Source: Bacteroidales bacterium
Lineage (GTDB): Bacteria; Bacteroidota; Bacteroidia; Bacteroidales; UBA932
DNA length: 50,479 nt
Assembly (NCBI GenBank): GCA_017502125.1
Contig: JAFVVN010000039.1
Span: 75,505-125,983, forward strand
Direction: 5' to 3'
The first letter of the stretch is position 1, and each line of letters begins with the position of its first letter. This document shows positions 19,062 through 27,817 of the stretch, piece by piece. The notes beneath the pieces were generated by a model. The model had not been told where the DNA came from. It saw only the letters and a program-made list of their open reading frames with translations, and ran no database searches. A program made the position numbers and the translations under genes.

Positions 19062-22000
19062 TCAGTTATCGCTCAGACCGGCCTTAGGCGAGTTGGGCAT
19101 TTTCTTGTACTTTTTGAGCTTTTTTCTATACTCTGCAGGAAGAACGCCATAGACCTCCTTGAAACATTTGGTGAAGTAGGAAGGATACTTAAAGCCCACG
19201 GCATAACAGATTTCATTCACTCTAACATTGTCTTCTTCAAGCATTTTCGCAGCTATGACAAGACGTTTCTGCTTGACATATTCGTTAGGAGTGGTGTCCA
19301 GGAGGGACTTCATCCTTCTCACAAGGGAACTCCTGCTCATTGCCATGGAAGTCTCAAGGTCCGAGGATGAGAATTCTGTGTTACTCAGGTTGTCGATGAC
19401 AGTTTTCTCCAGAAGATTCAGGAAATCCTCATCCTTGCTGTCGAGTTTGAGACGGTGGATCTTCATCGAGACGATCGACTGGGAGATGGCGGACTCGATG
19501 GACATCTCCTTGTTGAAGAGATTCCGTATCGCCGACAGAAGATATTCCCCTGACAACGGTTTCTCCATGAAGAGGGCAGCTCCCCTGTCCATATATGCGA
19601 TCTTCCTTTTTGTGGAAGCATCGGAAGACAGGATGACTACAGGTATCCTTGAATATGCCTTGTCCTCACGTATCTTCCTGCAGAATTCCTCTCCCTCGAA
19701 GTGACGGGTGTCGATATCTGCGATTATCAGATTGACCTTCACTGTCTCGAGGATCACAAAGCCCCTCTTCCCGGTCATTGCCGAGACCACATTGCATTCC
19801 TGTTCAAGACAGGTCTTCACCTGCTGGCGGACAGAAACATCATCAGCGATGAGAAGGACATTGACAAGCTTGTCCGAATGCACTCCGATCTCCATCTCGT
19901 TCTCGAAGGCCTCCAGACGTTCCCTTTCCTTCTTTTCGAGACGACGGGAATAGAGTTCCGCAAGGATGGAGAAAACGGCCAGAAGCAGGACCACATAGAC
20001 CACTATAGCTCCCGGACTTGCGAGAAGAGGTCTTTCGACGGTAATCAAGATGGGTTTATGGGAGACGTTCCATTTGCCGTTGGTGTTCGATCCACGCACG
20101 AGAAGGCGATATGTGCCGGCAGGGACATTATACCAGAATACAGACTTGTCTCCGGAAACTATCCTCGGGGACTTGTCGTAACCTTCAAGGAAACAGAGTA
20201 TCCTGTTATTGGCTCCGGTGGAGAAGCTGAGAAGGGAGGCACTGATTCCGAATGAGTTCTGTCCTGGCTTGAGGTGTATTTCATCAGCAATATCCACATT
20301 GCAGTCCAGAGGGGAGTCCGGTCCAGGCTTCATTACGTCATCCCCCACCCTGAAGTCAGTTATGACGATATTCGGGGAAATGTCTCCTACATGAAACTGT
20401 TCGGGATTGAAACGCACGAACCCGTTCTGGGAGGCAAAGAAGATGTTTCCACGTGAGTCCCTCAGCGCTCCCTTCTTCATCACATCATCCAGAAGACCGG
20501 TCGAGGTGGTATAGAGGGACACATCCTTTGTATCGGGATTGAAACATATGATGCCCACATCGGATGAGACCCACATGTTGCCTTCCCTGTCATCCGCCGC
20601 ACTGAAGAACACGTCCGAAGGAAGGTCAGGCACAGTCTTCCTGCTGAACTGCTCGAAACTGCCGTCCGTCCTGTCGAACAGGTAGAATCCGAAACTGAAT
20701 CCCATGACCCAGACCCTGTCGCGTCCGTCGATATGGACACCTGAAAGCTTGTTGGTGGGAAGTCCGTCCGGATAACGGTAGGAGTTCATCATCGTGCCGT
20801 CGGCCGGATCGTAATGCCATAGTCCGTCCGCATAGGTCGACACCCACAGACACCCCTTGCTGTCCTCATCGATTCCGGTTATGAAGTGGCCGCTGAACTC
20901 CTTGACCTGCACAAATCCGTCATTGGCAGCATCATATCTCATCAGTCCCAGAGTCGTACCCACATAGAGTTCACCGGAATCCGTGGCATAGACCACGAAG
21001 CATTTGTTGTCCTCCACCGAGGCTGTGGCAAAGGAGGCATAACGTCTGACACGACCTGTGAGAGGATCCAGCCTTATCAGCCCGTTAAGAGAGCCTATCC
21101 ACAGGTCCCCGCCATAAAGGCAAGGTGAGCATAGAGTCTCCTTGAACTCATGAAATTCGTAACGGAACAGCCTGTCCCTGGCCACATCATATCTGAACAG
21201 TCCCTCCTTCTCTGTGGTCACCCAGACCGTACCGTTGCCGTCATCCGCAAAACCGCTCACGATGCTGTTTTCGAGAGATTTCCCGGCACATGAATAATAC
21301 TTTGCAAAATTCTTCTGTTCAGGACCGGAATAATTCAGTCCTCCATCCTTCGTTCCCGCCCAGATTCCGCCTTCATTGTCCACGTAGACCGCAAATACAT
21401 AATTGTCCGAGAGGGAGAAACGGTTGTTCTTGTCCTCATTCAGCACAATGTGGCTTCCGTCCACAAGGTCATATCTGTAAAGTCCCTTTGTCGTAGGTAT
21501 CCATATGCATCGGCCGGAATCAAGGCAAAGTTCAAGTGGCACTGCATCATCCGGAAATTCGAGAAGCCTCCTGACGCTTCCGCGCTTGAAGTCAATCTCG
21601 CACAGACCGTTACGGACCGTAACCATATATATTATATGGCCGGCCTCCTTACTCCGGGCCATGCCCTCAACATTATCATCTACAAAACTGCCCCCCCCAA
21701 GTGAAAGAGTCTGAAGGCTGTCCAGAGACGGAGCGGCCTTATAAAGATCGGTATAGTAAAGGGCGATCCAGAAATCCCCGTTGCTGTCCATTATGAAACG
21801 TCTGATGCCTTGAGGCAGCGTATAGCTTCCGTCCTCCACAAAGTAGTTTGCAAGTTCGTGGCTCCTGAGGTCATAGGAGAACATTCCCTGATGGTTGACG
21901 GTGAGCCAGACCTTGCCGCGGTCGAAGGATATGTTGTTGACCTTGTTGTCGATGAGCGTTCCTGCATTGCTCACCTGACGGAACGGGATGAAGGAGTCGG

Positions 22001-22334
22001 AACGGAAATCATAGACCGTCACTCCCCTGTCTGTTCCCACCCAGACATTTCCGTCAGAGTCCTCAGCCAGACTGTGGATGAAGTCGGAAGCCACGCCAAG
22101 GTCATCCTTGTCGTATACTGTGAAACGCTCACCGTCAAACCTGTTGAGTCCCTTGAATGTGCCTATCCACAGGAATCCTCTCGAATCCTGGAATATCCGG
22201 CTGATTCCATCATATGAGATGCCGCTGTTCGAACGGTTGATATGTACAAACGGGAAATCATCTTCCTTCACCCCTGCCCAGAGAGCGGACTGGAGCAGAA
22301 AGATGCCGGCAATTATTGACAAGGCCCTTCTCAT
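19062..22334 (-). CDS. Hybrid two-component-like regulator lacking the histidine kinase
   Basis: 1090 residues. Signal peptide about 1-20; two-component regulator propeller repeats about 30-690 (DSRGFLWIGTFKGLNRFDG, DSDGNVWVGTDRGV and many more); Y_Y_Y domain about 700-768; one membrane segment about 774-795. Only about 28 residues of coiled, charged linker separate it from a receiver domain at about 824-945. No H-box, N-box or G-boxes exist, so the roughly 240-residue kinase normally present is missing. The receiver looks intact: Asp831/Asp832, phospho-acceptor Asp873, Ser903 at the Thr/Ser site and Lys925. An AraC-type HTH fills about 985-1070 (SSLVRRMKSLL, then ICYAVGFKYPSYFTKCFKE). It lies directly before the SusCD operon and likely controls it. 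It senses a glycan in the periplasm, but how the signal reaches the DNA-binding part is unclear. Confidence 0.9.
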   Translation of the reverse strand: MRRALSIIAGIFLLQSALWAGVKEDDFPFVHINRSNSGISYDGISRIFQDSRGFLWIGTFKGLNRFDGERFTVYDKDDLGVASDFIHSLAEDSDGNVWVGTDRGVTVYDFRSDSFIPFRQVSNAGTLIDNKVNNISFDRGKVWLTVNHQGMFSYDLRSHELANYFVEDGSYTLPQGIRRFIMDSNGDFWIALYYTDLYKAAPSLDSLQTLSLGGGSFVDDNVEGMARSKEAGHIIYMVTVRNGLCEIDFKRGSVRRLLEFPDDAVPLELCLDSGRCIWIPTTKGLYRYDLVDGSHIVLNEDKNNRFSLSDNYVFAVYVDNEGGIWAGTKDGGLNYSGPEQKNFAKYYSCAGKSLENSIVSGFADDGNGTVWVTTEKEGLFRYDVARDRLFRYEFHEFKETLCSPCLYGGDLWIGSLNGLIRLDPLTGRVRRYASFATASVEDNKCFVVYATDSGELYVGTTLGLMRYDAANDGFVQVKEFSGHFITGIDEDSKGCLWVSTYADGLWHYDPADGTMMNSYRYPDGLPTNKLSGVHIDGRDRVWVMGFSFGFYLFDRTDGSFEQFSRKTVPDLPSDVFFSAADDREGNMWVSSDVGIICFNPDTKDVSLYTTSTGLLDDVMKKGALRDSRGNIFFASQNGFVRFNPEQFHVGDISPNIVITDFRVGDDVMKPGPDSPLDCNVDIADEIHLKPGQNSFGISASLLSFSTGANNRILCFLEGYDKSPRIVSGDKSVFWYNVPAGTYRLLVRGSNTNGKWNVSHKPILITVERPLLASPGAIVVYVVLLLAVFSILAELYSRRLEKKERERLEAFENEMEIGVHSDKLVNVLLIADDVSVRQQVKTCLEQECNVVSAMTGKRGFVILETVKVNLIIADIDTRHFEGEEFCRKIREDKAYSRIPVVILSSDASTKRKIAYMDRGAALFMEKPLSGEYLLSAIRNLFNKEMSIESAISQSIVSMKIHRLKLDSKDEDFLNLLEKTVIDNLSNTEFSSSDLETSMAMSRSSLVRRMKSLLDTTPNEYVKQKRLVIAAKMLEEDNVRVNEICYAVGFKYPSYFTKCFKEVYGVLPAEYRKKLKKYKKMPNSPKAGLSDN

Positions 22335-22460
22335 AGCTTTAGTGTTATGCTCAGTAAATTTCGCTTATAAAATCTATCGTCACTATCCGTTGACCGTATT
22401 TTATTATGATTTGAACGGATTTTAGCACTTACCACGCAGTGACAGGGGATAATAATAGCA

Positions 22461-22510
22461 AATTTGTGCCGTATCCTCATCCCGATAAGACAAAAGACAC
22501 GGCACAAATT
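22461..22510. repeat. Perfect 12-bp inverted repeat with 26-nt loop
   Basis: AATTTGTGCCGT at 22461-22472 and its exact reverse complement at 22499-22510. It sits between higA (stop 22541) and the regulator start at 22334. On the minus strand the right-hand arm ends in an AT-rich stretch, so it could terminate higBA; otherwise it may be an operator for the regulator gene. The rest of 22335-22460 shows no gene. Confidence 0.6.
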
Positions 22511-22540
22511 ATAATTATGAACGTATTCTTACAACACTAT

Positions 22541-22900
22541 TCAGACACCTAACATAGCTGATGCAGTAATTCCAAGACTCAGACAGAGACGCTTGGCAAT
22601 CTCCAAGGATGGCACTGACCTTCCGTTGACATAATCATTTACACGAGACGGACTCACGCCTATTTCCTTTGCAAGCTCCTTCTGAGTCATATGATTTTCT
22701 TCCAAAGCCAGATCGATCAATTCTGCAACAGATGGCTTTTCTATAGGAAAGTGAGTGTTCTCATATTCTATGACAACTTCAGAGAGGAGAGACAATTCTA
22801 CAGAACTTCTATCCACAACTGAAGCCGAATCATCCACGATGGGGAGGAGCTCCTCAATGCGAGAAAGAGCAAACTCATATTGTTGTTTCGTCAATTCCAT
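22541..22900 (-). CDS. higA: HigA-type antitoxin (XRE helix-turn-helix)
   Basis: 119 residues from the Met at 22900, preceded by a good GGAG ribosome site 8 bases upstream; an earlier Met in frame would lie inside the toxin gene end. The N-terminal half is helical and acidic. The C-terminal half is an XRE/HTH_3 domain: MTQKELAKEIGVSPSRVNDY, then RSVPSLEIAKRLCLSLGI. It starts 11 bp after the toxin stop, the toxin-first order typical of higBA. Expected to bind and neutralise HigB and repress the operon promoter at 23227-23257. Confidence 0.9.
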   Translation of the reverse strand: MELTKQQYEFALSRIEELLPIVDDSASVVDRSSVELSLLSEVVIEYENTHFPIEKPSVAELIDLALEENHMTQKELAKEIGVSPSRVNDYVNGRSVPSLEIAKRLCLSLGITASAMLGV

Positions 22901-22911
22901 AATTTCTCCTA

Positions 22912-23211
22912 TTAAATATTTGAACAATCTATCATATCGTACTCAGAGTGTGAACCAACAAACCGGATGAAGACATATCCCATAACAAACTTGACCACGA
23001 CTACCAGACGATACCTGTTACCACGTATGTTGAAGACATATCTCTGGTTTCCTACATAATCTACGGAGGGAAAACTCATTCTCATCTCTCCAAAATTCTT
23101 CCACTGAGCCTCCACCGCAATATGATACCATCGTTCCAATGCAACCTTCGCATCTTCATTTCCCGGTCTTGTGTAGAACTCCTTTAATTTCCTATGTGAC
23201 ACAATCCTCAT
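22912..23211 (-). CDS. higB: HigB-type toxin (RelE-superfamily mRNA interferase)
   Basis: 99 residues. The order of elements fits the HigB_toxin family: MRIVSHRKLKEFY at the start, a helical 'ALERWYHIAVEAQWKNFGEM' stretch, then 'NQRYVFNIRGNRYRLVVVVKF' and a terminal 'VFIRFVGSHSEYD'. Basic residues and the final His/Tyr match known ribosome-dependent endonuclease toxins. Start codon ATG at 23211 with GGAG about 10 bases before it; promoter at 23227-23257 gives a very short leader. Paired with the antitoxin downstream. Confidence 0.9.
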   Translation of the reverse strand: MRIVSHRKLKEFYTRPGNEDAKVALERWYHIAVEAQWKNFGEMRMSFPSVDYVGNQRYVFNIRGNRYRLVVVVKFVMGYVFIRFVGSHSEYDMIDCSNI

Positions 23212-23226
23212 GCTACAAATCTCCTA

Positions 23227-23257
23227 CAAATATAAATATTTTATAATTCAATACAAA
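23227..23257 (-). promoter_or_regulatory. Consensus Bacteroides promoter of higBA
   Basis: On the minus strand TTTG (23257-23254), a 19-bp spacer, then TATATTTG (23234-23227), an exact fit to TTTG-N19-TAnnTTTG. The predicted start is about 10 bases before the higB ATG. The remainder of 23258-23422 is AT-rich with no gene seen. Confidence 0.8.
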
Positions 23258-23422
23258 TCATCACAGAAATTGCGATTTACAATATTTAAAAAGCTAACCG
23301 CCCTGCAAATATGATTATTTGTGGATAATTGGCAATCTGATTTCGCCACATTTTTCTTTTTTTTATAAAGATTTCTTTATTTTAGTTTCGCAAGTCTCAC
23401 CAATCTTCAATATATCAACAAC

Positions 23423-23449
23423 TAATCACTTGCTAAACTTGAGTGATTA
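23423..23449 (-). terminator. Weak hairpin at end of the GH operon
   Basis: Eight-pair stem TAATCACT / AGTGATTA (23423-23430 and 23442-23449) with an 11-base loop. One arm contains the TAA stop of the receptor gene. No U-run follows on the minus strand, so termination here is uncertain. Confidence 0.35.
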
Positions 23450-25672
23450 AAATGTATAGGTCAGGAGGAAGTCCACGGTGAAAGGACGGATGTAGGAACC
23501 CGACATCACATAGTTCTGGAGGAGGGAGGCATCTGTGATCGTGTCAGCCACGTCGATGCTGCCCTTGGAACCGTTCTGGAAGAGAACGTTCACAAAGTTC
23601 ACGGAAAGCTTGAGCTGGTCGAGAAGTTTCCAGTCCACCCCGGCAAAAGTCTCCCAATGACCGGCAAAATATGCCAGATTCGTACGGCTGACATACTGAC
23701 GGCTGTAGTACCGGGCACTCGCCCAGACCTTCACCTTCTCCCACGAATATGAAGGGTCGATCTCCAGCATGAGCTGCGAGATTCCCGTCACATGATTTCC
23801 TGTGTAGTCGATGACCTCGGCAGTTCCGTCGCTGAAGACAAACTCGTTGCGGTAGTTCTTGTATCGCGGATCCTGCCAGGTGCCGAGAAGATGAAGGTTG
23901 AAGCCTCCAAGGTGGAGGTTGCCGTCGAGGGTGAAACCGAGGGTTCCGATTCCATACTGAGCCGTCCAAGGGATTGTCTCGCTGACTCCTCCTATCTGCT
24001 TGGTCACAGTCATCACCTTGGCATTGTTCCAGCTTGTGATATAGGAAACGAGAGCCGTCACATCCATCCATCTGTTGTCGTAGGTAAATCCGCCTCGTCC
24101 CAAAGCGTTACCGATCGGCCTGGTGCTCGGGATGGTCGCATTCTTGTAGTAGGATGCACTCTTGGTGGTCATGCTGTAGAATCCCTCAGCCATGAAGAAG
24201 AGACGGTCCACCAATCTGAAGTTTATGTGCTCAGAGAAGGCATAGTCCACAGCCGGAATGCTCAGATTATGTCGCTCGCAGAGGTCTGAATCGGCAAGAT
24301 TGAAGCCGTCCACCCTGATGTTCTTATCCTCACCGTCAAGCCTCGCCGCTGTCCACACACTCTGATATAGAGGTCGCACACGCGCTCCTGTGCGGAGAAG
24401 GAGACGGTCTGTAGGGTTGGCCTCGTATATGGCATATATCGGTGCATAGCACCTGTATGCATCATAATATAGACCGCTTGTGTTCATTCCCCATGTGGAC
24501 TGCTGACCCTTCAGGATGCGGGAAGGATTTGCCTCGACTGTATGGGCGTAATAGAAGGTGGAAGCATAATTATCCTGCTTTGAATAGACCAGCTCCATTC
24601 CGAGACGAAGCTTATGACGGCTGTTGAAACGTCTCTCTGCAGAAAGAAGAAGGTTAACATCCAGTTCCTCCTGATCCTCGACGGTCACAAGACGGTTCTG
24701 CATGTAGCCGGTGAAAGGTGTTCCGTCAGGATTGAAGAATCCCTTGTCAGCTGTCACATTGTCTATTCCTGCCAATGTCATCTTCACATACTGGCTCGGC
24801 TGCATATAAAGAAGATGCAGGTCAGCACCAAGAGACCAGCCGGAATGATGCTTATGATGGGCCTTGAAAGTGAGGTCATGGATATATCTCCTGTCCATAT
24901 TGCCAAGGTTGCCGGTCTTCATGCTGCCGTCCCTGATATCCATATATCTTACTGCATCGTCTGCAGTGACGTAACAGTCCCTTCCGAGCCTGAAGCCATT
25001 ATAGGCACTGATTGTACCGTCTCCATTATAGACGAACGGGGCAAATCCATATCCTCCTTCGACATTGTCACCACACATCGAGAAGCGGTAGATGGCATCA
25101 AATGTGGTGGAGTCCCATCTCTTGGACAGAGCCAGATTATATATCTGCTTCTGCTCGACGAAAGGACGGTTAGGTGCATTCACACTTGTGGGGTCATTGT
25201 TGACATACGCACCAAGGGCGAAATACCAGCCCTTTGCTCCCTTGACGGCTCCGCTGACAGCTCCGTCGAAACGGATCATGCCATTTGTGGACGAACCGAG
25301 GGTGAAGGTTCCCTGGGTCCTGTCTGTTCCAAGCTTCGTCCTGGAATCCACCAGCACGCCTATCTCACCGGATGTGATCACTGCCTCCATAAGGCTGATC
25401 GAACCCTGGGGCTCATAGGAGTTGCCTCCGGCCCAATGGAAACGGCTCCATGGAAGACCATGACCGTGCTTCAGCCCGTCCACATATACGATGGCTCCGC
25501 TGCCACCTTCGGGAAGGCCGATATTGATTTCACGCGGAGCAGTCGCAGATTCCGCATTGAGCATCATGTTGCGTTCGCTCTTCTTCTCAGCCACAGCCAG
25601 AGTATCTGCTGTCCGGGCACACAAAACCGTTCCCGCCATAAGGAGCGGGAACAAGATCAAAAGTTTCTTCAT
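23447..25672 (-). CDS. Compact TonB-dependent receptor-like outer-membrane protein
   Basis: 741 residues, signal peptide about 1-20. It has no carboxypeptidase-like N-terminal domain, and the plug (about 45-130) is short: 'GSGAIVYVDGLKHGHG', then 'LMEAVITSGEIGVLVDSR', a weak echo of the usual plug end. The rest has alternating aromatic/hydrophobic strands of a barrel and ends 'RPFTVDFLLTYTF', the terminal-Phe signature of outer-membrane barrels. Its ATG overlaps the stop of the upstream GH97 gene (TAATG), so translation is coupled. No SusD partner lies beside it. It probably imports a GH97/GH3/GH39 product or a ligand; the exact family is uncertain. Confidence 0.82.
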   Translation of the reverse strand: MKKLLILFPLLMAGTVLCARTADTLAVAEKKSERNMMLNAESATAPREINIGLPEGGSGAIVYVDGLKHGHGLPWSRFHWAGGNSYEPQGSISLMEAVITSGEIGVLVDSRTKLGTDRTQGTFTLGSSTNGMIRFDGAVSGAVKGAKGWYFALGAYVNNDPTSVNAPNRPFVEQKQIYNLALSKRWDSTTFDAIYRFSMCGDNVEGGYGFAPFVYNGDGTISAYNGFRLGRDCYVTADDAVRYMDIRDGSMKTGNLGNMDRRYIHDLTFKAHHKHHSGWSLGADLHLLYMQPSQYVKMTLAGIDNVTADKGFFNPDGTPFTGYMQNRLVTVEDQEELDVNLLLSAERRFNSRHKLRLGMELVYSKQDNYASTFYYAHTVEANPSRILKGQQSTWGMNTSGLYYDAYRCYAPIYAIYEANPTDRLLLRTGARVRPLYQSVWTAARLDGEDKNIRVDGFNLADSDLCERHNLSIPAVDYAFSEHINFRLVDRLFFMAEGFYSMTTKSASYYKNATIPSTRPIGNALGRGGFTYDNRWMDVTALVSYITSWNNAKVMTVTKQIGGVSETIPWTAQYGIGTLGFTLDGNLHLGGFNLHLLGTWQDPRYKNYRNEFVFSDGTAEVIDYTGNHVTGISQLMLEIDPSYSWEKVKVWASARYYSRQYVSRTNLAYFAGHWETFAGVDWKLLDQLKLSVNFVNVLFQNGSKGSIDVADTITDASLLQNYVMSGSYIRPFTVDFLLTYTF

Positions 25673-27807
25673 TATTTTATCGATATTGCAAATCCACCTG
25701 AAGGGGCCATCTTCACCTTGAGCTTAGTCTTTGAAGTGACCTTCATTTCCTTGATTTCATATTTTGCACAGGACTCCGAACCGGTCTCAGGAGTGTTGTT
25801 GACTCCATCGGCATCCTTTGCATCAGTATATATCCTTGCCATATACTTCCTTCCCGGTTCAAGAAAATCGAACGAGACGGTCATCTCACGGGCATTCTCA
25901 TCTGTCACACCACCCACGAACCACTCGCCGGAGCCCTTTGCCTTGCGGGCTGTGATGATGTAGTCGCCCGGTTCCGCAGCAAGATACACACTCTTTTCCC
26001 AGTCAAGAGCCACATCCTTGATGAACCTGAACGCTTCAGGATGCCTTTCGTAGTTCTTCGGCATGTCTCCGGCCATCTGGATAGGAGATGCCTGGGTCAC
26101 ATAGAGCGCCAGCTGCTTGCAGAGGGTCGAGTGGATCTGCTGGGTGGAATTAGGGTTATTCCGACTCATATCCATCTCGAAGATTCCCGGAGTGAAGTCC
26201 ATAGGACCGCCCTGAAGTCTTGTGAACGGAAGGATGGTCACATGATGAGGCAGAATGCGGCTTCTGAACTCCATACCCATGGCCGACTCGTTTCCGACAA
26301 GGTTAGGATAGGTGCGGCAGAGACCCGTAGGACGGACTGCCTCATGGCCGTTGACCATTATCTCATATTCCGCAGCCTTCTTGAGCACACGGTTGTAGTG
26401 GTTGATCATGAACTGACCGTAGTGATGTTCTCCGTATGGGATTATATCGCCCACATAGCCGGTCTTCACCGCGTCATAGCCGTATTTCTTCATCAGGGCG
26501 AAGGCATCGTCCATACAGCGCTCATAATTGACCACCGAGCTCGACGTCTCGTGGTGCATCATGAGCTTTATACCCTTTGAATGTGCATATTCATTGAGTC
26601 CCGGCAGGTCAAAATCAGGGAAAGGTGTGACAAAGTCGAACACCTCGTCCTTCTGATTTCCGAACCAGTCTCTCCATCCTTCGTTCCATCCCTCGACAAG
26701 AAGAGCGTCAAAGCCATGCTCAGCGGCAAAGTCTATATATTTCTTCACATTCTCGGTGTCCGCACCATGTCCGAGACGGGATCCGTGAGCCCAGGAGCGC
26801 CATCCGGTGATCATCTCCCACCAGACTCCCATGAACTTGACGGGACGGATCCAGGAGACATCTTCAAGAGCGCAAGGCTCGTTCAGATTAAGGATTATCC
26901 TGGATGCCAGCACTTTACGCGCATCATCCACCACCATGACAGTTCGCCATGGAGACGTGCATGGAGCACAGAGACGTCCTCTGCAGCCGACTGCGTCCGG
27001 GGTGAGGTCGGCCTTGAAACTCAGGTCCTCTTCATTAAGGATCAAGGTCATGGTCGGATAGTTGACCAGAGCTGCCTCATGAATGTTCACATAGAGTCCG
27101 TCGTCAGTCTTCATCTGCAAGGATGTCTGGACAGCCGTCGGTCCGACGACATGCTGGGAGGCATTGTTGAATATCATCTTCGGCAACGTCTCCCTGATTT
27201 CGGAAAGACGTGTCTGGGCATAGTTATACTCCTGAGTATCATAATCTCCTGCAATCCACCATGCAGTGTGGTCACCGGTCATCCTGAACTGAGTGAGCTC
27301 ATCCATGACTATGAAATACTTCAGATTGTCCTGAGCGGGGAACTCATATCTGAATCCCAGGCCGTCATCATACAGTCTGAATCTCAACACCATGACCACA
27401 TCCTTGCCGGCCTTGCCCTTGAAATCCTTCTTCAAGAGGGTCACGGCCAGTTCGTTGTAGTGGTTCCTGATATGAGACTCCTCACCCCACACAGGTTCCC
27501 AGGTTTCGTCAAACTCTGATTTCACAGCATCCACGAAGACAAAGCCGCTTCCCATATCCACGGTATCATAGGACACACGCATATATGTCTTCGGGTCCTT
27601 CGCAGACGCATCTCCCCTGAACGTATAGCCAAGAGGACTTGGCTTGATCACTTCCCTGTCAGAATATGACAAGGCATAGCCCGGGGTTCCGTCTTCAGAA
27701 AGAGAGAAGGTCAGTTCGAGATTGCCGTCGGGGCTTTTCAGAGTTTCTGTCCTGGCATTGGCAACAAGGGCGGTTGCCATGAGCAACAGAGTCAATATAT
27801 ATTTCAT
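25672..27807 (-). CDS. GH97 alpha-glucosidase, inverting (SusB-like) type
   Basis: 711 residues from the Met at 27807 (MKYILT; signal peptide to about Ala18); the longer frame start would overlap the previous gene. It matches the SusB pattern throughout: Glu193 in TQEYNY, Glu420 in MMHHETS, Glu489 in VNGHEAVRP, Glu507 in GNESAMG and Glu513 in GMEF. The spacing 420/489/507/513 equals that of the SusB base, calcium and acid residues I remember (439/508/526/532), so it should be an inverting, calcium-dependent enzyme acting on non-reducing alpha-glucosyl ends. Periplasmic. It comes 10 bp after the retaining GH97 gene and overlaps the receptor gene by one base. Confidence 0.93.
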   Translation of the reverse strand: MKYILTLLLMATALVANARTETLKSPDGNLELTFSLSEDGTPGYALSYSDREVIKPSPLGYTFRGDASAKDPKTYMRVSYDTVDMGSGFVFVDAVKSEFDETWEPVWGEESHIRNHYNELAVTLLKKDFKGKAGKDVVMVLRFRLYDDGLGFRYEFPAQDNLKYFIVMDELTQFRMTGDHTAWWIAGDYDTQEYNYAQTRLSEIRETLPKMIFNNASQHVVGPTAVQTSLQMKTDDGLYVNIHEAALVNYPTMTLILNEEDLSFKADLTPDAVGCRGRLCAPCTSPWRTVMVVDDARKVLASRIILNLNEPCALEDVSWIRPVKFMGVWWEMITGWRSWAHGSRLGHGADTENVKKYIDFAAEHGFDALLVEGWNEGWRDWFGNQKDEVFDFVTPFPDFDLPGLNEYAHSKGIKLMMHHETSSSVVNYERCMDDAFALMKKYGYDAVKTGYVGDIIPYGEHHYGQFMINHYNRVLKKAAEYEIMVNGHEAVRPTGLCRTYPNLVGNESAMGMEFRSRILPHHVTILPFTRLQGGPMDFTPGIFEMDMSRNNPNSTQQIHSTLCKQLALYVTQASPIQMAGDMPKNYERHPEAFRFIKDVALDWEKSVYLAAEPGDYIITARKAKGSGEWFVGGVTDENAREMTVSFDFLEPGRKYMARIYTDAKDADGVNNTPETGSESCAKYEIKEMKVTSKTKLKVKMAPSGGFAISIK

Positions 27808-27817
27808 AAAGCCTTTT

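Noticed and set aside
24614-25963. Long plus-strand ORF of 449 aa
   Set aside because: Antisense to the TonB-dependent receptor and GH97 genes, both of which are clearly real.
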